DNA from: Actinomycetota bacterium
GTDB taxonomy: Bacteria; Actinomycetota; Acidimicrobiia; Acidimicrobiales; Acidimicrobiaceae
Assembly: GCA_027318945.1 (NCBI GenBank)
Contig: DAHVOF010000126.1
Span: 1 to 15,239, forward strand
Reading direction: 5' to 3'
Length of the DNA stretch: 15,239 bases
Shown here: piece after piece, positions 1 through 6,851 of the stretch
Numbering within the stretch: position 1 is the first letter of the stretch
Layout: each line of letters opens with the position of its first letter
Position numbers and translations under genes: made by a program
Notes under the pieces: model-generated
The model's database searches: none
Seen by the model: only the letters and a program-made list of their open reading frames with translations
Told to the model about the DNA's origin: nothing

Positions 1-1345
1 CTCCCAAAACGAGACCCACAGCCATAGCCGAGACTGAGTAACCGCATTTGCGGGCCAGCACCCCGACTACCACAAAAAAAAGCATCTCGACTGTGCCCCC
101 GATATCCCCGATCGAGCTGAAGCTCCCAAGGGCCGCCAGACCGCAGATGAACGGAAACAAGACCGGCCCCCGGATCCGGGTAATCTTTGACGTCTGGGGC
201 GCCAGAAGAAGGCCTATCACGCAGGAGACCAGGCCCACGATGGCGAAGATCCACATCATGGTGTAGGGAAGCGCAGGGTACTGCTTCAGGAGCGGAAAGC
301 CAGGCTGGATGCCCAATATGCTCAGGGCGGCTATAAAAAGGACCATACCTACCCCCGACGGCAGTCCCAAGGTGACAGCGGGAAGGATGGAACCCACCTC
401 CTTGGCCAGTGAAGAGCCCTCCGCTGAGATGACACCCTCCGGCACTCCGGTGCCAAACTTGTCTCGTGCCCGCGACACCCGCTGGCCGAGTCCGTAGGAG
501 ATATAGTTGGCGGTGAATCCGCCGATACCCGGGATCAGACCTAGCAGGCTCGCCACTATCGCAGAGCGTGCTACGTCGAAAGGACGGGTTAGAACGTCCT
601 TCACGCCAAGGCGGATCTGTGCCCCGAAGTCCGTGATGGCAACCCTATCCGTGCTGGCGCTTATCGAACGGCCCGTCCCGTACATGATGACCATCTGGGT
701 CACTGCAAAGACTCCCAGCGCAAGCGGAACCACGTCAATGCCGCTGATGAGAATGGGGAGCCCGTCGGTGAATCGGTTCGTCCCGCTCACCGGGTCACTC
801 CCCACAAAGGAAAGCATCAGCCCGAATCCTGCCGAAACGAGCACTTTGCTGGGCCGAACCCTTCCTCCGGAGAGACCTACCAGCACAAGGGCAAGAATGA
901 TGATAGCCATATACTCGGGGGGTTTGAAGAAAGCGATCAGGGAGCCCGCCAGTTGGAGCAGGAGGACGAACACGATGCAGGCTATCCAACCCCCCATCCA
1001 AGTGCAGGTTGCAGAGATGGCGAGCGCTCGACCGGCTTCGCCACGCTGCGCCATCGGAAATCCATCGTTCGTGGTAGGAAACGATTCAGGAGCGCCTGGA
1101 GTGTTCAGAAGTATGGCAGTGATGGAGGCTGAAAAATATTCGCCTCCCAGAGTGCCAAGCATGAGGGCGACTGCCGGCACTACTTTCATATGGTAGATCA
1201 GCGTCAGCATCAAACTGAGAGCCACACCAACGCCCAGCCCTGGCAGCATCGCGATGAACATTCCTGTACACATACCCGCGAGAAGGTACGGCAGCGCTCC
1301 TGGAGTAAGAAGCTGCGTCAACCCATTAACGAGATTGGAAAGCAA
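1..1345 (-). CDS. tctA: TctA-family tripartite tricarboxylate transporter permease (partial, 3' end outside window)
   Basis: Large membrane subunit of a tripartite tricarboxylate transporter (TTT), which takes up carboxylates with a periplasmic binding protein (TctC) and a small subunit (TctB). The reading frame stays open from 1345 to the window edge (448 codons). It is very hydrophobic and carries the family's hallmarks: PGLGVG at residues 35-40, NTPGAPES at 81-88, DGFPMAQRGEAGRAL at 94-108, and the second-half repeat IPGIGGFTANY starting near residue 271. Full-length TctA is about 500 residues, so most of the gene is present. I chose a TTG start because a strong Shine-Dalgarno lies 6 nt before it and the protein then begins like other TctA proteins; an in-frame stop at 1460-1462 limits any extension. 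It lies downstream of the AAA+/VWA genes on the same strand. No tctB or tctC is seen in the window; they may lie beyond position 1. Substrate cannot be told from sequence. Confidence 0.93.
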   Translation of the reverse strand, partial: MLSNLVNGLTQLLTPGALPYLLAGMCTGMFIAMLPGLGVGVALSLMLTLIYHMKVVPAVALMLGTLGGEYFSASITAILLNTPGAPESFPTTNDGFPMAQRGEAGRALAISATCTWMGGWIACIVFVLLLQLAGSLIAFFKPPEYMAIIILALVLVGLSGGRVRPSKVLVSAGFGLMLSFVGSDPVSGTNRFTDGLPILISGIDVVPLALGVFAVTQMVIMYGTGRSISASTDRVAITDFGAQIRLGVKDVLTRPFDVARSAIVASLLGLIPGIGGFTANYISYGLGQRVSRARDKFGTGVPEGVISAEGSSLAKEVGSILPAVTLGLPSGVGMVLFIAALSILGIQPGFPLLKQYPALPYTMMWIFAIVGLVSCVIGLLLAPQTSKITRIRGPVLFPFICGLAALGSFSSIGDIGGTVEMLFFVVVGVLARKCGYSVSAMAVGLVLG

Positions 1346-1351
1346 TTGCGG

Positions 1352-1360
1352 CCCCCTCCC
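1352..1360 (-). promoter_or_regulatory. Ribosome binding site deciding the TTG start of tctA
   Basis: On the minus strand GGGAGGGGG lies 6 nt upstream of the TTG at 1345. No ATG or GTG with a comparable site is present in this frame between the upstream stop and the first conserved TctA residues. Confidence 0.65.
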
Positions 1361-1559
1361 GGAATTGAATGTGAAGACTAAGCCGAGCCCTGATGCGACC
1401 GGCTGGATACGGCAGGCCTCCCAACCTTTGCCCCACAAAGGCTGGAATCTAAAAGCACGCTACTGGCCGGCAAGAACACCGAGCCAGCAGTTAGAACGTA
1501 TGCTTTTCTCCCAATTGAATTTGTCTGATTGAACTTCGAACACGCTTGGCCTGTACGCG

Positions 1560-1588
1560 ATTATAAACTGAGACACCCCGATGAGCCA
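1560..1588 (-). promoter_or_regulatory. Candidate promoter for tctA
   Basis: The minus strand has a perfect -10 TATAAT at 1565-1560. About 17 bp upstream is only a weak -35-like TGGCTC/CTGGCT. It lies about 215 nt before the tctA start and after the end of the VWA gene, so tctA may be transcribed separately from the upstream operon. The -10 is convincing; the -35 is not. Confidence 0.4.
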
Positions 1589-1767
1589 GGACGGAGGTGC
1601 TACATTTTTCTTATCACCTCTCATGGCCGCAAATTGCGGCGACAGGCTCGTGCATCAGCAATTTCTATTTGACCTATTTGACGAGCTTCCCGGAAACCTG
1701 CTCTGAACAGCGTCGGAAGCCTCGGCTATTTCTGCTGGAGATCGCCTGATTCTTGAGCTGGGAACCT

Positions 1768-3813
1768 TCAACCAGCCCGAAGCTCCCTATAAAGCGACAC
1801 GATTCGAAGGGGCAGCTGGGTAATGTCAGATATGATCTCGTACCCCATGTCGCTGCACATTTCACGAAGATAATCGTTGCCCTCTTCGTCGACCGTCAGA
1901 AGGAACGGCACTACCCCATTCGCTCTGGCCTCGTCAAGCGCCTTGCGAGTATCTTGAACGGCGTAGTCGAGGATGAACTCTTCCCCGTAATCGATTCCGT
2001 AGTCGATGTCGAACGGCCGGCCGTCGGAGATTATCATCAGCATCTTGGTCTGGCACTCCTGCCGGACTAGCTTCCTCACGGCATGTCGAATGGCAGGGGC
2101 CATCCGCGTCGTGTGAACAGGCTTCAGAGCGCCTATGCGTTGTACGACTTCCGCCGAGAAGCGGTCCTTGAACTCCTTCAGGCAGAAAAACTGGACATCG
2201 TCCCTGCCTGTTCCAGAGAAACCGTAAATGGCCACAGCGTCGCCAACCTTGGTGGTGACGGCGAGCATCAGCATCATGCTCTCCTTCTCCACATCTATGA
2301 TCCGGCGCGACTCCTCTTTCGGATCCGAAGAACCTGCGACGCTCTCCGCAGTGGACGCGCTTAGGTCAAGAAGAAAAGCGACAGCGACGTCCCTTGCAAC
2401 CCGCTCCCGGGCACTGTAAACATTGTCCGAAACTTTCACTCCCGCTGAAAGATCGATTACCGCATCGATGCATGCGTCGATATCTATGTCATCCCCGAAA
2501 GGCATCCGGTAGACCTTCCTCAAGTTCTCGGGGGCTATCGACTCCACCACCTTCAGAATCCTTGGGATCAGAGTGGAATTTCTCCTCAAGGTATCGCTGT
2601 AGAGCCGATCCTCCGATCCGCCCGCAATGCTCTGCTCCCTGAGGGCGCACCAGTTCTTGAGGTACGCGTTTTTCTGATAGTCCCACTCGGGATATATAAA
2701 GACATCCGGATCATGGGTATGGATCTCGCCTGCCGCATGCTCGCGGTCTTCCTCTTCGTGACCGTGATCGTGTGGGAGCGGCTTCGGAGGGCTTTGGAGA
2801 TCCTGCTCGAACTCGTCATCCTGCATTGCCATAGGATCGGGGTCGAGTAATATTTTCGATCGCGCGGGCATATCGCGAAATGTGAAGATCGACTGAAGCT
2901 CAGGGGGAGCAGAAGCTTCATAGTTCCTGAGCCAGAAACCCATCTGCTCGCGGTAGCTGACCGGCTCGAATCTCACCTCCAAAACCACATCGCCTTCGAG
3001 ATGGACCGGATCCGGCTCGGGCCACTCCGTAGGCCAGCGCACCCCTGCGTCATGGGAACGCGATTCCGACAGCGCTATAGGCACTTTTTCAATGCCGGGG
3101 ACCGCCACGTTGGGCATTGCGACTAGCAGATGGTAAATGCGGATGGTTGCTTCGGCCGCATCCTCCACAGTTGCGCCAGCCGTGCCAAGGGAGTCGAAAA
3201 TTCCCACCGCTATAGATACGGAGTCTCTAAGGAACGCCGGCGCGTCAAAGCGCAGAAGGCGGCCGTTCAGGCTGAGCCTTACTATGACCTCCGCTAGAGC
3301 CTGCCGGGGAGCCATGTCGGACACGTCGGGCCGAATATCAAGCTCACGCGATTGGATTCTGGAGCAGAGCCCCGCCAGCCCCTTGTACTTCCTGGCAGCC
3401 CACTCGTCGATCCTGAAATCCTCTAGCACGTTGAATAGATCCAGAGCCAGAGCCCTATTCGCAAATAGCCTGAAGAACCAGTCGAGTTGCGAATCGCCGT
3501 CATAGACCGGGATGCCTTTCAGCGAATCAGGCCGCAAAGATGAAAAATGGCGGGCGGGAGATAGAAATTTGAATTTATAGGTTCCACTCTCGTAATGAAT
3601 GGCGCGGTGTCCCACCGCCAGCTTGTACCAGTCGGCGCTTTCCTGTTCGGCGGGAAGCCTTACCGTCGACCTAGTGTCCGGAGGCGGAGAACTGCGTTCC
3701 TCCTCCGAGAGCGGTACAAGACTCACCGACCTTGCAGACAATGCCTCATAGAAGATGGTAAGCCTGCGCTGCACCTGCTCGAGCAGCACGGCGTGTTCGA
3801 GGCTGCTAGCCAA
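1768..3813 (-). CDS. NorD/CbbO-type von Willebrand factor A (VWA) domain protein
   Basis: Partner of the MoxR-type ATPase encoded just upstream. In this family (NorD, CbbO) the VWA protein bridges the AAA+ ring and a client enzyme that is remodelled or metal-loaded in the cytoplasm. The protein has 681 residues. The C-terminal VWA domain (about 475-680) has an intact MIDAS metal site: DLSAS at 483-487, Thr569 in HTTRMAPAIRHA, and Asp597 in ISDGRPFDID. It continues with the NorD/CbbO-like stretch QDTRKALDEARANGVVPFLL. The roughly 470-residue N-terminal part is helical and charged. A linker at 348-368 is rich in His, Glu and Asp (six His), unusual and possibly metal-binding. The ATG overlaps the end of the ATPase gene by 8 bp, implying translational coupling. 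No signal peptide or membrane segment is seen. The family assignment is strong; the client is inferred from context. Confidence 0.9.
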   Translation of the reverse strand: MASSLEHAVLLEQVQRRLTIFYEALSARSVSLVPLSEEERSSPPPDTRSTVRLPAEQESADWYKLAVGHRAIHYESGTYKFKFLSPARHFSSLRPDSLKGIPVYDGDSQLDWFFRLFANRALALDLFNVLEDFRIDEWAARKYKGLAGLCSRIQSRELDIRPDVSDMAPRQALAEVIVRLSLNGRLLRFDAPAFLRDSVSIAVGIFDSLGTAGATVEDAAEATIRIYHLLVAMPNVAVPGIEKVPIALSESRSHDAGVRWPTEWPEPDPVHLEGDVVLEVRFEPVSYREQMGFWLRNYEASAPPELQSIFTFRDMPARSKILLDPDPMAMQDDEFEQDLQSPPKPLPHDHGHEEEDREHAAGEIHTHDPDVFIYPEWDYQKNAYLKNWCALREQSIAGGSEDRLYSDTLRRNSTLIPRILKVVESIAPENLRKVYRMPFGDDIDIDACIDAVIDLSAGVKVSDNVYSARERVARDVAVAFLLDLSASTAESVAGSSDPKEESRRIIDVEKESMMLMLAVTTKVGDAVAIYGFSGTGRDDVQFFCLKEFKDRFSAEVVQRIGALKPVHTTRMAPAIRHAVRKLVRQECQTKMLMIISDGRPFDIDYGIDYGEEFILDYAVQDTRKALDEARANGVVPFLLTVDEEGNDYLREMCSDMGYEIISDITQLPLRIVSLYRELRAG

Positions 3814-4654
3814 CGAAGATGGCCTCCGCTACCTCTCTAACCCCGCCCTGGAGCTGCGCATCATCTGTTATTGCCTGAGTTATAGCCATCTCTATGGCGT
3901 CGCGGGCATCAAGGCCGTGCCGGATCAGCTTTCCGGCGTAGATAAGGAGACGGGTGTTGGGACCTTCGAGCATCTCGAGAGTATTGAGATTCCTCAGCTT
4001 GGCGGCCAGAACCGCCAACGAGTCCGCTAGGTCAAGAGTCACCCCGGCCTCGTGAGCGATGATGGACGCCTCGATCTCGAGCGGTGGATATCCAAACTCA
4101 ATGGCGGCGAACCGCTGCCTAGTGCTGTGTTTGAGGTCCTTCAAGCTCGATTGATACCCAGGATTGTACGAGACCACAAGAAGGAACTCCTCGTGAGCGT
4201 CGATGATCGTCCCCAGCTTGTCTATCGGCAAGAACCGCCGGTAGTCCGTGAGGGAGTGGATGACGACCGTGGTATCTTTCCTGGCTTCTACGACCTCATC
4301 GAGATAGCAGATGCCCCCATACCTGACCGCCCTTGTGAGGGGACCGTCAACCCACTCCGTGCTCGAGTTGCTCAGCAGGAACCTTCCAACGAGGTCGCTG
4401 GCGGTCAAATCTTCGTGGCAGTTGATAGTCACCAATGGAAGCGCCATGTCGTGGCTCTGGATCCCCAAACGCCAGGACATATACTCCACGAAACGCGTCT
4501 TACCGCATCCTGTCGGTCCTTTGAGCAGCACCGGGATGTGATTGTGGTAGGCGGCCTCGAATGACTCCACCTCGTTGGCGATCGGGAGATAGAACGGCTC
4601 ATTTGCTACGCGGTACTCTTCGATCGGAGTCTGCTTGGCCTCTATTCGGCTCAT
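3806..4654 (-). CDS. NorQ/CbbQ-type MoxR AAA+ ATPase
   Basis: AAA+ ATPase of the MoxR class, close to CbbQ, NirQ/NorQ and GvpN, 282 residues (usual length about 260-300). Visible motifs are Walker A GPTGCGKT at 46-53, Walker B ICYLDE at 115-120, sensor-1 Asn in VVSYNPGYQ (Asn164), and the family signature KDLKHSTRQRF at 172-182, which includes the likely arginine finger. The stretch LPIDKLG...DAHEEF before sensor 1 is typical of CbbQ/NorQ. Such proteins form hexamers that use ATP, together with a VWA partner, to activate a client enzyme. The gene sits between the metalloenzyme-like gene (18 bp upstream, with GAGGA as ribosome binding site in the gap) and the VWA gene (8-bp overlap). The family is near certain. 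I give no symbol because norQ or cbbQ would imply a client (NO reductase or Rubisco) that is absent here. Confidence 0.95.
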   Translation of the reverse strand: MSRIEAKQTPIEEYRVANEPFYLPIANEVESFEAAYHNHIPVLLKGPTGCGKTRFVEYMSWRLGIQSHDMALPLVTINCHEDLTASDLVGRFLLSNSSTEWVDGPLTRAVRYGGICYLDEVVEARKDTTVVIHSLTDYRRFLPIDKLGTIIDAHEEFLLVVSYNPGYQSSLKDLKHSTRQRFAAIEFGYPPLEIEASIIAHEAGVTLDLADSLAVLAAKLRNLNTLEMLEGPNTRLLIYAGKLIRHGLDARDAIEMAITQAITDDAQLQGGVREVAEAIFVG

Positions 4655-4672
4655 TTATCCAAGTCCTCGATA

Positions 4673-6100
4673 TCAGTTGATCGGCTGCCCGAACTCCCCG
4701 TCCTGATCGCGTTTGATCCAAGAGATTGGGTCTTCGGCGTAGTCCTTCATATAGTCGCCGTCATAGTTCACGCCTGGAACAGCGGGTATCCAGTGATACT
4801 CCAAAAGCTCCGGGCCTCCCACCGAACTCGCTAGACGCACGACCTCAGGGTCATCGAATAGCGACAGACGACCTTTGTCGATAACCTTCACCCAACGCCC
4901 TGTGCCACGCTCGAGGATCTCGTAAGTCGGGAAGATGTTGTGAACATGGGGGAAGTGCATAGTGGGGAGGTTGTTGGCTTTGGCGTACGACAAAAATTCC
5001 TTGTCCCAGTGTTCAGCGCCGAACCCGAAGTGGACTACTCCGGCTCTCATCCGTTCGGGCAAGTTCGTAGCTGGATCGCCGCTGGCCCACAAACCCTCGA
5101 TATGCCTGTAGAACCAAGGGTTCGTCCCGATGGAAGCATCGTTGAAATACGCCCAACCCTTGTAAGGGAATCCTGGATACTCGACATCCCTGTAACGCTC
5201 CACGACTTCTCGCCAAAGATCACCGTACTTTCCCCCTCCGGTGATTTGCTTGATCATCCCGCCCTCCACCTCCACTTTGATGTGCGGGAAATAGCCGGTG
5301 TGGTTGCTCGTGCCAGCCACTACTCCGTTGATCGTAGGCATGAGGATCTTTGCCTGCTCGAGGAAGGTCTCCACCGGGTGGGCGAACCTTATCCCCTGCA
5401 AGGTCGAGCCCAGGATGTGCCCGGCGATGTAGGCTCCATTCGGCCACAGCGCGGCTTGCGCGTCGGTGACCTTCCAGGAGATGTCAGTCCCCTGCGGGTC
5501 GGTTATATGCACCGCCTCGGCGCGTTTGAAGTACTCGAGTATCTTCAGATCGAACATCCGCCAGAGCTCGTCCGGATAGTTGTTACCCCTTGAAATGAAA
5601 TCCTCGTAAGTGTTGAAGCACCAGTTGTTGCGGATCTTCCCTCCGGTTACGCGCTTCCAGTGATTTCTCCCGCTTTCACCGGTGAACACCCCGGTATAGC
5701 CAGGCCTGTCATCCAGATAACGCTTGAGAGCGTCGGCCTCGACCTTGTATTCGACACCGCGCTCGGTCATCGCGGCAAGCCGGTCCGTGATCTCGCGCCA
5801 GCCGTCTGCCGCGCTGAACTCGCGCCCTTCTATTCCAAGATCCTTGAGATTGATGCTGTCGACCTTGCGAGCCCCGTCATCTAGTAGGGCCTTCTTCAAG
5901 GCTTCGAGAACCAGGTGATTCTGGTTCGGATAGGTAACTATGAGAAGCTGGTCGTCGGGCTGAAGATCACCCAAAGCAGCCCGTCCATACCTGTGCCTTA
6001 CAACGGATCGCGCAATGGGCATTAGCTCTTCGACACTATCGACCCTTTCCTGCGCCAAATATGCAGGATAGCGTGGAGCCGGATGCTGAAAGTCTGACAT
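4673..6100 (-). CDS. Putative M29 aminopeptidase / dihydroxypyridine dioxygenase (NicX)-like metalloenzyme
   Basis: A 475-residue soluble protein whose C-terminal half resembles the M29 metallopeptidase fold, a superfamily holding leucyl aminopeptidases of the AmpS/AmpT type and the ring-cleaving NicX. Seen are GTDISWKV at 204-211, a glycine-rich beta region ending in VEVEGGMIKQITGGGKYG (276-293), NDASIGTNP at 320-328 (compare the family's ExGIGTNP), RAGVVHFGFG at 352-361 and FPHVHNIFPTYEI at 383-395. Candidate metal ligands are His357, His385 and His387; the family usually has His-x-Asp where this protein has His-x-His. It is longer than typical members (roughly 350-410), mainly at the N terminus and in a C-terminal tail rich in Asp and Tyr. 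The ATG follows GAGAGGGGG by 8 nt. It is the first gene of the operon with the AAA+ and VWA genes and is divergent from the LysR gene. Peptidase or oxygenase activity cannot be decided. Confidence 0.65.
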   Translation of the reverse strand: MSDFQHPAPRYPAYLAQERVDSVEELMPIARSVVRHRYGRAALGDLQPDDQLLIVTYPNQNHLVLEALKKALLDDGARKVDSINLKDLGIEGREFSAADGWREITDRLAAMTERGVEYKVEADALKRYLDDRPGYTGVFTGESGRNHWKRVTGGKIRNNWCFNTYEDFISRGNNYPDELWRMFDLKILEYFKRAEAVHITDPQGTDISWKVTDAQAALWPNGAYIAGHILGSTLQGIRFAHPVETFLEQAKILMPTINGVVAGTSNHTGYFPHIKVEVEGGMIKQITGGGKYGDLWREVVERYRDVEYPGFPYKGWAYFNDASIGTNPWFYRHIEGLWASGDPATNLPERMRAGVVHFGFGAEHWDKEFLSYAKANNLPTMHFPHVHNIFPTYEILERGTGRWVKVIDKGRLSLFDDPEVVRLASSVGGPELLEYHWIPAVPGVNYDGDYMKDYAEDPISWIKRDQDGEFGQPIN

Positions 6101-6300
6101 TGTTGAATCCCCCTCTCTCGATCAAGCAGGCGCAGCGCTCTTCTAGCTGCGACACCTGTTCCAGTTCGTTTGGCCCGAATGATTGTCGAAGACGTGCTCA
6201 AGACGAACGCAATCCAAATACCAGTGGAGTCGCGGCGCGCGCAATGCCCGCGGCCAAGTGAACTCCCAAACCACCTAGCGACTAGCAATGGCCCCGACGG

Positions 6301-6323
6301 ATCTGACAGATATCCGATCGGAT
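6301..6323. promoter_or_regulatory. Two abutting palindromes, candidate LysR operator
   Basis: ATCTGACAGAT (6301-6311, perfect 5-bp arms around one base) is followed without spacing by ATCCGATCGGAT (6312-6323, a perfect 12-bp palindrome). Both begin with ATC and end with GAT, like a repeated half-site. They lie about 200 bp upstream of the metalloenzyme start. A LysR-type operator is an inference from position and symmetry. Confidence 0.4.
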
Positions 6324-6653
6324 GCCGCAGGTCGGAAATCTAGCGGACCAGCTGCGCGGCTTTGCGAAGATTCAACATCCAGCCGCTAACCCCCGGCTAC
6401 TTGCACAAAATTGAGCGCTCCCCGTACCTCTCTTGCTTCCGTGCGCACGCAAGTCGCTTTGTCACCAGTGATCTTACTTTCAGAAGTTTTGGCTGACTAG
6501 CACCGGCGCGCAACAAAATTCTTATCACCCTTCGTCCGTAACCGAAGCTCAACTCCCCAGCTCACAGTGTTGAAAGCCTGCCCAGAAAGGCTCACAAACC
6601 ACAACCGCCGCTCCGTGATGGCAAAATATTACGTTTGTCTTGAACAAGCGTTT

Positions 6654-6685
6654 AACACGCCAGCCTTCCTGGCGCATGGCGTGTT
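6654..6685. other. Nested inverted repeat with two alternative pairings
   Basis: AACACGCC (6654-6661) is perfectly complementary to GGCGTGTT (6678-6685). Within it, CGCCAG (6658-6663) can instead pair with CTGGCG (6669-6674) around a CCTTC loop. The two pairings share bases and exclude each other. It lies about 170 nt before the LysR start. It could be an operator or, if transcribed, a leader structure; no T-run follows on either strand. Confidence 0.4.
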
Positions 6686-6851
6686 GCGGGAAAACCTCAG
6701 ATGGATTTCGGCATCTCTTTAATCCCCGGCGACTTTTTGAAATTGGCTGGGAACGGCGCAAAAGCAAAAGTAGTGCATCTGCAAGTTTCTTGCGCCAACA
6801 TCTGATACAGTGTTCAGCACCTTTTGGTCCCATATGATTGGGGTGCCTCGC

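Larger units (their letters stand above)
1346..1767. other. Intergenic gap between VWA gene and tctA, with two inverted repeats
   Basis: No coding region is convincing here on either strand, and in particular no tctB. It holds the candidate tctA promoter and two dyads upstream of it: GCCGCAA-A-TTGCGGC at 1626-1640 (7-bp arms, 1-nt centre) and GAGGTG...CACCTC at 1594-1599/1615-1620. Neither is followed by a T-run on the minus strand, so they look more like operator sites than terminators. Confidence 0.5.
6101..6851. promoter_or_regulatory. Long divergent control region between the metalloenzyme operon and the LysR gene
   Basis: 751 bp with no convincing gene. It must contain the promoters of both divergent units, but I cannot place a good -35/-10 pair for either. 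It has many dyads: two abutting palindromes at 6301-6323, CTTGC...GCAAG (6432-6436/6449-6453) around GTGCGCAC, GAGCGCTC at 6413-6420, and a nested hairpin at 6654-6685. LysR-type regulators commonly bind in such shared intergenic regions, usually shorter than this one. Confidence 0.55.

Noticed and set aside
507..1196. 229-codon open frame on the plus strand
   Set aside because: It lies wholly antisense to tctA, whose minus-strand product matches the family throughout; the plus-strand product is Ser/Pro/Arg-rich without domains.
4052..4564. 170-codon plus-strand frame
   Set aside because: Antisense to the AAA+ ATPase gene, which has all its motifs intact.
3806..6100. Naming the ATPase and VWA genes norQ/norD or cbbQ/cbbO
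   Set aside because: No nitric oxide reductase or Rubisco gene is in the window, and the operon partner is a different enzyme, so the symbols would imply a false function.
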